Positions 11,530 to 20,665 are shown, numbered from the stretch's first letter. The stretch: 64,000 nucleotides of DNA from Acanthosepion pharaonis (GCA_903632075.3 CAHIKZ030003468.1:26813-90812), one strand, 5' to 3'. Made by a program: numbers and translations. Notes: a model not told the origin generated them from the sequence alone.

Positions 11530-11829
11530 TTGCAGATCCTTCTTTGGATTTTCTATAGAATCTTTAAATTTATAGCCAATGCACCAAACCTGATGTGACA
11601 ACAATATTTAATGCCTGGAGGAATGGCAGACTTATAAGGACTTATATTCCCCTTATGCTAGGGGAAAACATGAGCCCACAATGTGGCTGAGATATTTTCC
11701 GAATATAAGATTTTAGTCACTATAAAACATTTCTGACGTTCTTAGCGAGGATCTATATTTACAATATATGTAAAACGATAAACGTGACCCTTACTTTGTG
11801 TCCATCAGGATAGCTAAACCAAATCTTTA
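11530..11829. other. No recognised feature
   Basis: Unique-looking sequence between a LINE relic and a composite SINE. No open frame or repeat landmark was recognised. Confidence 0.4.
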
Positions 11830-12169
11830 TCTTCATCTAGCTGACAATTTCCTAGCCTGAAACCAAAATTTTATAAACTTTACTTCGGTGACATTTAACC
11901 TATGACTTTTTTCCGGTCACTGAAAAAAGACAAGATATTAAAAAGAATCATGTTGTTTTTACATTTGTAGTATAAGTATTAGCCGTCAGGGGTAGCCATA
12001 AACGTCAACCTCTCAATGATGTCTGCAAGTACTTACAAAAATATTATTTGGGATCCATGGCCACATCACGTTGAAGTGCCAGTTCCTGTACAATCACACA
12101 GTTAAGCAACGTCAAGCCTGGTTAGTACTTAGATTGGTAACTACTTGGGAATACGAGGTGCTGTAACAG
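11830..12169 (+). mobile_element. Block X plus 5S-rRNA-derived head
   Basis: 11835-12050 is block X (CTAGCTGACAATTTCCTAGC, TTTTTTCCGGTCACTG), the reverse complement of 2760-2965. 12058-12169 is 5S-derived: GTTAAGCAACGTCAAGCC, TGGTTAGTACTTAGATTGG, TAACTACTTGGGAATACGAG, GTGCTGTAAC. The part equivalent to the 5S A box, intermediate element and C box is the best preserved. A tRNA-derived SINE begins immediately after it (12170), making a composite. Confidence 0.85.
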
Positions 12170-12420
12170 TGGATGTGTGGGTGGTGTAATGGATAATTAC
12201 CTGGAAGAATTGTTAATCAGAGAGCTGAGTTTCAATTCCAGTTGGGTTCATTATATTGACTTAGGAAAGGTATGAAATGCCCTCTTATCCCCCCAGGTAA
12301 GGGTTAATTAGTAAAACTTGTATCTCTAAACCATTATTATCTCAGAAAAAAAATTCTTCCAATCTAAAAATATTTTCTGGCTTTAAATAACCTGCAAAGG
12401 GTTGATAAGCAGTAGAAAAC
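12170..12420 (+). mobile_element. tRNA-derived SINE, directly fused to 5S segment
   Basis: The A box TGGTGTAATGG at 12182-12192 fits TRGYNNARNNG exactly. The B-box region is TTTCAATTCC near 12230. Then follow TATGAAATGCC, GGTTAATTAGTAAAACTTG and a body ending GCAAAGGGTTGATAAGC. The same SINE family is present at 12890-12990, 28234-28726, 30310-30480, 33800-34190, 46970-47160 and 59815-59885. The junction with the 5S-like segment (GCTGTAACAGTGGATGTGTG) recurs at 30480. Confidence 0.85.
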
Positions 12421-12760
12421 GACTCACACAATCAAATACTGATTAGCTACACAGGATTAGAGATTTATTTACCTTCTCTGGAATATAAATGTGTAGAAAT
12501 TACCATGGCCGTAAAGTGAGGGATCATTTTATATAATGATTGTAATATATAATTGATCTCCCATTTTATGTACACATTATAATTTCTTGTTTCTTGTTAG
12601 GTATGAATCAGCCTCTTCTCCCCTCCAGCAATGGGTTAATTAGCAAGACTTGTATCACTAAACTACAAAAAGAAATTCTTCCAATCTAAAAATATTTTCT
12701 AGTTTTGAATAATCTGCAAAGGGTTGATAAGCCATAATAAATGAATGTCATTTGGTTTTA
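12421..12760 (+). repeat. SINE-associated body with palindromic AAAGTGAGGGATCA segment
   Basis: Continues the SINE body and contains GTAAAGTGAGGGATCATT followed by AATTGATCTCCCATTTTAT, an imperfect inverted repeat of about 60 bp. It also contains a second SINE tail (12600-12740: TATGAATCAGCCTCTTCTCC, GGGTTAATTAGCAAGACTTG). The same palindromic segment recurs at 20690-20760, 21235-21310, 21600-21670 and 21845-21925. Confidence 0.65.
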
Positions 12761-12889
12761 GGCCTGTGTTTATTGCCACAAAAAATAATAAAAGGGGACA
12801 TGAAGGTACTTTATGGCATCAACTCAGATATATGAGTCTGGAGTGAACTTGAAAACTGATAGATGTTCAAATTAATGGAAGGTCATTGA

Positions 12890-12995
12890 GTGTGCGTGGG
12901 TGGTGTAATCACTAGCAGCTAGGAATGTGAAATCAGAGAATTGAGTTCAAATTCCAGTTGGGTTTGTCGTATTCACTAACTTAGCCCAGAAATTC
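12890..12995 (+). mobile_element. tRNA-derived SINE head, truncated
   Basis: GTGGGTGGTGTAATCACTAG and GAGTTCAAATTCCAGTTGGG match the A- and B-box regions of the 12170 SINE. There is no 5S segment upstream. It runs directly into the 89-bp array. Confidence 0.75.
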
Positions 12996-12999
12996 AAGT

Positions 13000-13330
13000 C
13001 ATAAGATGCTCAGGTGATAATGACAACAGAGATGAGGTTATTAGTCTGAATGTAAACAATGCTGATTCCTTAGCCTAGAAATTCAAGTCATAAGATGTTC
13101 AGGTGATAATAACAACAAAGATGAAGATATTAGTCTGAATGTAAACAATGCCTTGAAATTCAAGTCATATGATGTTCAGCTGATAATAACAACAAAGATG
13201 AGGATATTAGTCTGAATGTAAACAATGCTCATTCCTTAGCCTAGAAATTGAAGTCAGAAGATGATCAGGCGGTAATAACAACAAAGATGAAGATATTAGT
13301 CAAATTGTACATAATGTAACACTGCATCAA
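13000..13330. repeat. 89-bp satellite array, left block
   Basis: Units contain GAAATTCAAGTCATAAGATG, TTCAGGTGATAATGACAACA, AAGATGAGGATATTAGTCTG and AATGTAAACAATGC. The GATGAGGACATTAGTCCGAATGTAAA-like part resembles the end of the dispersed hammerhead-like repeat, so the array probably arose from one end of that element. It is interrupted by the unrelated segment 13331-13755. Confidence 0.85.
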
Positions 13331-13760
13331 ATTCAGAGAGAATTGCACTTTGCAATTCTCCAGCTAAAAGGTTTGCTAAATATGAAATTAATTCCAAGGC
13401 TTTTAATTCGTCAAGTTTACCCAAAACAGGAATGACTCTCAGCAGATTTTTCTCTTGCCGCCTTCGGCTTTACAGCTGGGTTGACCTTCTTAATGCAGTC
13501 AATGTTCTCCTGCTTCAACACTCAACTTAGTTGACCTCTATCGAAGTTCAGATCTGGTTGAGTTGCCAGATACTGTAGCCGACCAATCAAATGCCTGTCT
13601 TTTGGAACCTTATCTTGTGACATCTTGTCTCGGACATTTTCATTAGTTCCTAATAGAAGAGGCACTAGATTTTTAATCTTCCTCAACTGTTATAGCCTCA
13701 GCTTTCTTTAAATTAAACCCGGTAGACTTAAGTCTAGTTAATTCTTCTAATTTAATTTTG
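13331..13760 (-). pseudogene. Unrecognised coding relic inside the satellite
   Basis: Less AT-rich than its surroundings and protein-like on the minus strand. One frame reads KLEELTRLKSTGFNLKKAEA from about 13770; a neighbouring frame continues with IKNLVPLLLGTNENVRDKM, then DRHLIGRLQYLATQPDLNF, and after one stop KQENIDCIKKVNPAVKPKAA. One frameshift (near 13675) and at least two stops separate these. I do not recognise the family. It could be a processed pseudogene or part of an unknown element. A weak partial match to its start lies near 14838-14868. Confidence 0.45.
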
Positions 13761-14480
13761 AAATCAACAAAGAGGAGAACATTAGTCCGAATGTAAATAA
13801 GGCGATCAGATAATAACAATAACAAAGGTGAGGATATTAGTCTGAATTTAAATAACACTCATTCCTTTGCCTACTGACTTGAATTTCTAGGCTATCATGT
13901 GATAATAACAATAAAGATGAGGATATTAGTCTGAATGTAAACAATGCTCATTCCTTAGCCTAGAAATTCCAGTCATATTGTGTTCAGGTGATAATGACAA
14001 CAAAGATGAGGATATTAGTCTGAATGTAAATAATGTTTATTTCTTAGTCTAGAAATTCAAGTCATAAGATGTTCACATGATAATAACAACAAAGATGAGG
14101 ATATTAGTCTGAATGTAAATAATGTTTATTCCTTAGTCTAGAAATTCAAGTCATAAGATGTTCAGATGATAATGACAACAAAGATGAGGATATTAGTCTG
14201 AATGTAAATAATGTTTATTTCTTAGTCTAGAAATTCAAGTCATAAGATGTTCACATGATAATAACAACAAAGATGAGGATATTAGTCTGAATGTAAATAA
14301 TGTTTATTCCTTAGTCTAGAAATTCAAGTCATAAGATGTTCAGATGATAATGACAACAAAGATGAGGATATTAGTCTGAATGTAAATAATGTTTATTTCT
14401 TAGTCTTGAAATTCAAGTCAGAAGATGTTCAGATGATAATCACGCCAAAGATGAGGATATTAGTCTAATGTAAACACTTG
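13761..14480. repeat. 89-bp satellite array, right block
   Basis: At least five clean units with GAAATTCAAG starting at 14052, 14141 and 14230, which gives exactly 89 bp. Units alternate in small variants (GTTCACATGATAATAAC and GTTCAGATGATAATGAC), consistent with a two-unit higher-order repeat of 178 bp. Confidence 0.95.
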
Positions 14481-14489
14481 CTTGCTCCT

Positions 14490-14999
14490 TAACCTAGAAA
14501 TTTAAACAAAGAGTCTATTTATCAAGTTCGCAATCTTCTGTCAAATGAAACTTTACTTTAACAAATTTTAATGTTTCCCAAAAATAGAAATTAGCCTTAG
14601 AGATTTTTTTTTTTTCTCTCGTAACCTTCTTCTGAAAAACTTTATTTTCCGTGTTGACACGCGACTAATTCGATTTCGATCATAGTTCAAATCATGACTG
14701 TAGGATGAGAAAGGCTGGAGTGCGCAAGGGTCAAAACACAATACGAATCATGCAGATGCGGATGTCCTGATGTTCGAAAGTGCATTTTGTTCAAAATAAA
14801 GCCTGTTTCATTGTAATCATTTCCTCGCAAGACTTAAAATTGGTTAATTCTTCTGATTTAATTTTGAAAACTACGAAACTGATCCCCAACAGTGATATGA
14901 AAAACGAAAAAAAAAAAAAAGAAAACATGTTGTCATCACCATGGGTCGTGATGCAATTTATGGTTAAAATAACATGTGGAAATGGGCTGGTTGTAACAT
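14490..14999. other. No recognised feature
   Basis: Mixed sequence with short poly(T) and poly(A) runs at about 14606 and 14910. The 73-codon plus frame is not convincing as protein. Confidence 0.4.
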
Positions 15000-15240
15000 G
15001 AATTTAGGCTGGCTAAAACATCAAAACAAACCAGTTATAACACGTGAAAATGGCTTGTTCACAACATGGGCAAATGGCTTGGTTTATAACACATGAATAT
15101 GGACCGGTTTAAATGTGAAAAAAGGAATGGTTATAGCACATATGAATGGCTTGGTTACAACATGTTGAAACCAACTGGTTATAAAATGAGAAAACAACTT
15201 CATTATAACATGTGAATGTGTTCTGGTTATATATTGAATC
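15000..15240. repeat. Degenerate 28-32-bp tandem repeat
   Basis: Eight or so units built on TGGCTTGGTTATAACATGTGAA, for example AAATGGCTTGTTCACAACATG and AATGGCTTGGTTACAACATG. Strong divergence between units indicates age. The 3' half of the minus frame 15109-15459 reads through this array. Confidence 0.8.
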
Positions 15241-15600
15241 ATGTGCTCTTGATTTTATCAGCTCCTTTCTGACCATTAAACAACACACACGACTGGCATC
15301 TGATAATCCCAATGCAATGTTTGACAGCTTCCAAAAGTAACCGGCTTCTGAAGGGGGACACATGACGACTTGTCTATCAAATTCAAAGGAAAGCAGTTTT
15401 AATATCCATTGATTTACAAACCCATACAAATCTGAAGACCTTATTCCAATAGCAACCATAAAAACCTTTCTCGGAAAAGCTTGAGGGAATTATTTCTAAT
15501 GTTACCTGCTTCGATATCTTGAAACCCTTTTGCCAGTTGTGCTTACTTAATTCTTTGTTTGTACGAATTTGTTTCGACTGTATTGTTGTCACTGATTCTC
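15241..15600 (-). pseudogene. Ty1/copia-type reverse transcriptase relic
   Basis: On the minus strand one frame ends with KSMDIKTAFL (near 15385-15415), the conserved copia RT segment holding the first catalytic aspartate (D of MDIK). The next frame continues FDRQVVMCPPSEAG and then LGLSDASRVCCLMVRKELIK, matching the 'YGL.DASR.WY..V..EL' region of copia RT. Upstream, KGFQDIEAGNIRNNS corresponds to the 'ARGF' segment. At least two frameshifts and several stops break it, and no integrase, RNase H or LTR is seen. This is an LTR-retrotransposon fragment, long dead. Confidence 0.75.
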
Positions 15601-15920
15601 ATTTTGTGGAGAATGACATACCTTTCAAGAAGAGGACTTGGATTTCTCCAAATACATAAATATGGACGCCGAGAATTGTCGAAAGAAGGAGTTAACAAGT
15701 AGAGAGTTAGACATCGAGCTTATCTGGTTATGACCTATTTCATAACCAGATAATATGTGTCCATGGCATGTGGAACTAGAACTGTCTACCCCGGTGAGCA
15801 AAATAAAGGGTTCAGTTTGACATTCCAACCACCTGAAGAAGGTCGGAGTGTACAACGGCCGAAATATGTTGTAATAAATATGACGACAAAGATGAAGACA
15901 ATAGTCCGAATAATGTTAGT
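15600..15920 (+). repeat. Dispersed hammerhead-like repeat, plus orientation
   Basis: CATTCCAACCACCTGAAGAA, then GGTCGGAGTGTACAACGGCC and GAAATATGTTGTAATAAATA, GACGACAAAGATGAAGACAA and TAGTCCGAATAATG. The CTGAAGA box is at 15833-15839, the stem GGTC/GGCC at 15841-15844 and 15857-15860, and GAAA at 15861-15864. Confidence 0.8.
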
Positions 15921-16010
15921 CTAAAAGGTTCAGCCATATTTTTTTTTCTCATGTGTGTTTGTGGAGTGAATCTGTGCCAAAATTAGCTTTAAGGTTCAAG
16001 CATGTTTGTT
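15921..16010. repeat. Isolated unit of the 63-bp satellite
   Basis: AAAGGTTCAGCCATATTT, TGTTTGTGGAGTGAATCTGT and AGCTTTAAGGTTCAAGCATG match one unit of the array starting at 16670, about 700 bp away. Confidence 0.75.
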
Positions 16011-16169
16011 TTTAAATATGTCTATATCTCTGAGATGAGGTATTACTGTAATTATTTACATTATTTACATTGTTCTGACTGTGATAAAAAATGGTTACTG
16101 AGCCATTAAGTTTATAAGTCCCCAACAATTCATACACTGATGTCTTCAAGGACGCATTGCCCAGTGGTT

Positions 16170-16414
16170 AAAGAGTTGAGAGTTCAATCAAAACTGCAGT
16201 GGTAAATAAAAACATGGAGAATTGAATTAAAGGGAGATAACTGAGACATCCGAAAGAGAATTGGATTGTGGAACTAAAACAATCCACCCTGGTAGACAAA
16301 TAAAGGGTTCAGTTTGAAATTTCAACCACCTGAAGAAGCCCAGCATGTACAATGGCTAAAATATAATGAATATGGCAATAAAGATGAGGACAGTTGTCTG
16401 AACAATGTAAATAA
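16170..16414 (+). repeat. Dispersed hammerhead-like repeat, partial copy
   Basis: Contains GTTCAGTTTGAAATTTCAAC, CACCTGAAGAAGCCCAGCAT, GTACAATGGCTAAAATATAA and AAGATGAGGACAGTTGTCTG. CTGAAGA is at 16330-16336. Here the stem AGCC (16337-16340) pairs perfectly with GGCT (16354-16357), unlike the GGC/GCC stem of other copies. Confidence 0.75.
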
Positions 16415-16471
16415 TGTTCTGCCAACTATTTACGCAAGCTAGTTAAGCTTGCATAAATAATTGGCAGAACA
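16415..16471. repeat. 26-bp-arm hairpin
   Basis: 16415-16440 and 16446-16471 are inverted copies with a 5-base loop and two differences. Both differences would be G:U pairs in a minus-strand transcript. It sits exactly at the edge of a dispersed repeat copy. Confidence 0.85.
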
Positions 16472-16529
16472 TGGAGTGATAATAACAAAGATGAGGATAT
16501 TAGACTGAGCATAAAGACACAAACATTGC

Positions 16530-16605
16530 TTAGAGCTAAAAAGGGATAAGAAGTTGTGGAGAGCTATGATTGCCCATATGCTAAAGGAGCACAACAGATA
16601 AAAGA
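16530..16605 (+). pseudogene. LINE C-terminal tail fragment (RKLWRAMIA type)
   Basis: GATAAGAAGTTGTGGAGAGC then TATGATTGCCCATATGCTAA encodes D-K-K-L-W-R-A-M-I-A-H-M-L. It lies just upstream of the 63-bp array, and a copy of it is embedded in the array at 17275-17315. Confidence 0.75.
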
Positions 16606-16669
16606 TGAAAACCTACCAAAATGTAATGGATATTCGTTAGGCATGTTGCATACAAACTCAGTCTGGCAT

Positions 16670-18010
16670 GTGTCTGTGAAGTGGATTTGTGTCAAATTCA
16701 GTTTTAAGGTTCAGCCATGTTTCTTTTTTGTGTGTGTCTGTGGAGTGGATTTGTGTCAAATTCAGTTTTAAGGTTCAGCCATTTTTTTTTTTGTGTGTCT
16801 GTGGAGTGGATTTGTGTCAAATTCAGTTTTTAAGGTTCAGCCATGTTTCTTTTTGTGTGTATCTGTGGAGTGGATTTGTATCAAATTCAGTTTTAAGGTT
16901 CAGCCATGTTTCTTTTTGTGTGTGTCTGGGGAGTGGATTTGTGTCAAATTCAGTTTTAAGGTTCAGCCATGTTTCTTTTTGTGTGTGTCTGTGGAGTGGA
17001 TTTGTGTCAAATTCAGTTTTAAGGTTCAGCCATGTTTCTTTTTGTGTGTGTCTGTGGAGTGGATTTGTATCAAATTCAGTTTTAAGGTTCAGCCATGTTT
17101 CTTTTTGTGTGTATCTGGAGTGGATTTGTGTCAAATTCAGTTTTAAGGTTCAGCTGTGTTTCTTTGTGTATGTGCCTGTGGAATAGATTTCTGTTAAATT
17201 CTAATCTAAAAGGTTCAGCCATGTTTCTTTTTTGTGTGTGTTTGTGGAGTGGATTTGTGTCAAATTCAGTTTTAAAGGATAAGAAGTTGTGGAGAGCTAT
17301 GATTGCCCATATGCTGTGTTTCTTTGTGTATGTGCCTGTGGAATAGATTTCTGTTAAATTCTAGTCTAAAAGGTTCAGCCATGTTTCTTTTTGTGTGTGT
17401 CTGTGGTGTGGATTTGTGTCAAATTCAGAAGAACAAGGTTGTTTGTGGTCTGTGAGATTTGTTCCAAATTCAGGTTCAGCCATGTTTCTTTTTTTGTGTA
17501 TCTGGAGTGGATTTGTGTCAAATTCAGTTTTAAGGTTCAGCTGTGTTTTTTTGTGTATGTGCCTGTGAATCATTTTTTCTGTTAAATTCTTTGTGTACTA
17601 GTTTTCTAAAAGGTGTTTCATGTGCCATGTTAAATTTAGTCTAAAAGGTTTTGTTTCTTTTTTTGTGTCTGTGGTGTGGATTTGTGTCAAATTCAGTTTT
17701 AAGGTTCAGTCGTGTTTCTTTTTGCATGTACATCTTGGGTGGATTTATATCAAATTCAGTTTTAAGGTTCAGCGATGTTTCTTTTTGCATGCATCCTTTG
17801 GGAGGATTTGTATCAAATTCAGTTTTAAGGTTCAGCCATGTTTCTTTTTGCATTTGTCTATAGAGCAGATTTAAGCAAAATTTAATTTTTTAAGGTTCAG
17901 CTATGCTTCTTTATGTGGGTGTCTGGGGAGGCGATTTGTGCAAAATTTAGTTTTCAGGTTCAAATGTGTTTCTTTTCATGTGTGTGTCTGTAGAGTGAAT
18001 CAAATTTAGT
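16670..18010. repeat. 63-bp satellite array
   Basis: The unit is GTGTCTGTGGAGTGGATTTG, TGTCAAATTCAGTTTTAAGG, TTCAGCCATGTTTCTTTTTGTGT; I counted 63 bp. The first eight or so units (16670-17160) are nearly identical; later ones carry insertions and decay. Because 63 is divisible by three, long open frames appear on both strands (for example repeated WICVKFSFKVQP on plus and KETWLNLKTEFDTNPLH on minus). These reflect periodicity, not selection, and are not genes. At 17275-17315 a LINE-tail segment is inserted in the array. Confidence 0.95.
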
Positions 18011-18535
18011 TTTCTGGATTCAACTGCGTCTCATTTTCATATTTTTGGTTTTGAGAAAAGGTTGTTTTTAGATGATACGAAGATCTTTTTTTTAAAGATT
18101 CTTTTCATATATTCTGGTCTAATTTTATTTCCCTCAGTTCAGCCAATTCATCCACGGAGAAACAAACTTGCTATTTGCTAATCAACGCTTGATGGAGAAA
18201 TGAACAACCCATTAGATTTTTGAATAGCCAGCTCTCTGCGAGTTTTACTGATGCTACAAGGTCTTTGCATCTTTTTGCAATTGGTGGGATGGTTGTGGAG
18301 GGGGTTACATTTTTAGATGATGTTGTTTCACTATTAATACTCCATTAGTTTAAAGATGTTTTCATGCACTCTTTAGTTGTGAAAATAAAAAGCCTGAAAT
18401 TGGAAATAGCTTCTGACAGGATTTTAAGTTTCAGGAACCTAATTGTCATAGCTGTTCCATTAACGACTTTGACCAGAGAATTTTCAGTTTCACATTGCTT
18501 GCTTTGACAACTGACAAGGGTATCCATCCTGAGTG
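18011..18535. other. No recognised feature
   Basis: Mixed sequence between two satellites. I find no element ends and no protein-like frame. Confidence 0.4.
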
Positions 18536-18900
18536 TTGCGATAAAATTAGTAATAAAATAATAGTAATAATGCAGAGTGTATTGACCCAGAGTATTGAAA
18601 GATGCAATAAAATTAGTAATAAAATAATAGTAATAATGAAGAGTGTATAGAGTCAGAGTGTTGGGATAAAAAGCAACAATAATAAGATGGAATGAAACTA
18701 GTAATAAAATAATAGTAATAATGAAGAGTGTATAGAGCCAGAGTGTTGGGATAAAAAGCAACAATAATAAGATGGAATGAAACTAGTAATAAAATAATAG
18801 TAATAATGAAGAGTGTATAGAGCCAGAGATTTGGGATAAAAAGCAACAATAATAAGATGGAATCAAACTAGTATTAAAATAATAATGAAGAGTGTATAGA
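18536..18900. repeat. 85-bp satellite, about four units
   Basis: Same unit as 4984-7345 (GTGTATAGAGCCAGAGTGTT, GGGATAAAAAGCAACAATAA). The two central units are nearly identical to each other, implying local duplication after dispersal. Minus-strand frames over it are shadows. Confidence 0.95.
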
Positions 18901-19150
18901 ATTGGTTTGTACTGCGTAAAACAATAAACCATATCAGTCAAAATTTCTTAGTCAATGGAGACAATATACCAGATGCATATATTAGATTGATAGGGGGAAG
19001 GGAATACAAGAAGGAGGGGAAGTGTCTTTTAAAAAGATGAGCTGGACGGAGGAGTTTTTGGAAAAGAAAGAGTTAAGGATGTAGCGGATGGGTGGTGGTA
19101 AGATTTTCCTTAAAATTTGGAAGTATGTATATTGGTTTATACAGTGTGTG

Positions 19151-19154
<4 letters not shown>

Positions 19155-19183
<29 letters not shown>
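19155..19183. repeat. (TA)n microsatellite
   Basis: Perfect TA tract directly 5' of a tRNA-like sequence. Confidence 0.95.
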
Positions 19184-19186
<3 letters not shown>

Positions 19187-19188
19187 AC

Positions 19189-19300
19189 ATGAGCTGATAG
19201 CCTAATGGTGAGACTCTCCAACTGATGTCAAATCAATTGGGTTTCGATCCCAACTTGAAGCAATTGTATTTCTAGCCACACTGATGAGCTGTTATACAGT
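19189..19300 (+). mobile_element. tRNA-derived SINE head, second type
   Basis: TAGCCTAATGG (19198-19208) fits the A-box consensus exactly, and GGTTTCGATCCC (19240-19251) is one mismatch from the B box in T-arm context (TTGGG/CCCAA). The spacing of about 43 bp is typical of a tRNA. It lies between two (TA)n tracts (19155-19183 and 19324-19356). Confidence 0.6.
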
Positions 19301-19320
19301 GAAACTGTCTGTCTGTGGAT

Positions 19321-19323
<3 letters not shown>

Positions 19324-19356
<33 letters not shown>
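19324..19356. repeat. (TA)n microsatellite
   Basis: Perfect TA tract 3' of the tRNA-like SINE. Confidence 0.95.
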
Positions 19357-19359
<3 letters not shown>

Positions 19360-19661
19360 GTATATTTTGACAGCATGTTTTCATTGGGACATGTCTCATT
19401 AAGTAATTTAGATCAAGTTTTGTCTACTTACAACAATAGTATCTGGGCATGATGCAATCACAGATGACACAATATTTTCCAATGCCAAAAAAATTTCATA
19501 ATACACCCTAAAAATAGATTCATATTACTGCACACCACTGCAAATGACCTAACCTAAAGGAAAAATAGAAATCAATTACACCGTGTCATTCTAGTTATTC
19601 TAAAACAGCATGGTGAAAGAAAGGAAACTAAAGCATTTGTTTCAGTTAATTTGCACAGGGT
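19357..19661. other. No recognised feature
   Basis: AT-rich sequence, no repeat or coding landmark. Confidence 0.4.

Positions 19662-19704
<43 letters not shown>
19662..19704. repeat. (TA)n microsatellite
   Basis: Perfect TA tract of about 21 units. Confidence 0.95.
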
Positions 19705-19708
<4 letters not shown>

Positions 19709-20246
19709 TTCACTTATTTTGAAGATATTGAAAACATTCTCATGATTCTTATTACAATTGGCAACCCTTTTCCTTTATACATTGCAACAATGTCATTGTT
19801 AAATAAATAAGCTGAAAGTATGTTGTGTCTCAAAGAATTTGGTTGTAAAACTAACCTCTAAGTTTGTCTGATATATTTTTTTCGATTAAATTTTTTTTTT
19901 TTTGCTTAACAATGTCATGTTAATTCAATTTGTTTATCCTTGTTTCCATTCAGTTATTTGCCCTTTTTAGCGCCCCCTGTTGATCATCTCATTTAAAACT
20001 AGCTGAAACCCTAGCACAATTCAGCATTTTTTAATCTTTTTTGATAATGAACCCCTGATGTTCTGTATAGTGAACAATTTTTTTTTCTTTTAAACTCGAG
20101 TCATGACAAAAATAACAATAGAAGATAACAATAGACTTTGAAACAAATTTATCAGAGAGTTCCTAAAACAAAATGGCTGACAAAGTACTGCTTGAATTTA
20201 AGACATTTCACTCTCAGTTTAAAATGATGTCTTCTTTTTCCTTATA
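19705..20246. other. No recognised feature
   Basis: AT-rich. Short poly(T) runs near 19890 and 20080. No element ends recognised. Confidence 0.4.
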
Positions 20247-20503
20247 CAGTGTAACCCGGATATAAGAAACCCGAATATAAGAGAGATTTTCTCTGGTCCC
20301 AAATTAGAACCCATACTGACCTAAACAAAATAGACCAAACCCGGATATAAGAGAAACCCAGATATAAGAGAGATTTTCTCTGGTCCCAAATTAGAGCCCA
20401 TACTTACCTAAACAAAATAGACCAAATCCGGATATAAGAGAAACCCGGATATAAGAGACGACTTCTCCGGTCCCGACAACTCTCATATATCCGGGTTACA
20501 CTG
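20247..20503. mobile_element. MITE with TA duplication, pogo/Tigger-like ends
   Basis: Left end CAGTGTAACCCGGATATA at 20247; the right end is its reverse complement TATATCCGGGTTACACTG ending 20503. TA flanks both sides (20245-20246 and 20504-20505), the target duplication of Tc1/mariner/pogo elements. The inside is a tandem duplication of about 86 bp (ATATAAGAGAGATTTTCTCT, GGTCCCAAATTAGA, CATACT.ACCTAAACAAAA). No transposase is present. Family assignment to pogo/Tigger rests on the CAGT..AACCC end and is less certain than the MITE call. Confidence 0.85.
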
Positions 20504-20574
20504 TATTGTGGCTTAAAGATAGTTTTTTTTTCCTTTATTTCAGATGAGAACTTGAAAATTTTCCCATATATTTC

Positions 20575-20665
20575 AGTGAAATTTTCACCTTCCAAAATTA
20601 TTGTCCTCATCTTTGTTGTTGTTATCACAACATTTTGGCCATGTTTTCTGGCCTTCATCAGCTGT
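20575..20665 (-). repeat. Dispersed hammerhead-like repeat, short diverged copy
   Basis: ATTGTCCTCATCTTTGTTGT and CAACATTTTGGCCATG, then CTGGCCTTCATCAGCTG. On the minus strand it reads CTGATGA-A-GGC...GCC-AAAA, keeping the stem while the box is CTGATGA rather than CTGAAGA. Confidence 0.6.

Noticed and set aside
15833..15864. Calling a true hammerhead ribozyme
   Set aside because: One extra base disrupts stem II in most copies and I could not identify stem III or the cleavage triplet, so it is reported only as a motif worth testing.
16689..17186. Long repetitive open frames on both strands (up to 165 codons)
   Set aside because: The DNA repeats every 63 bp, a multiple of three, so any frame without a stop in one unit stays open on either strand. 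Both strands being open and no start or codon bias argues against a gene.
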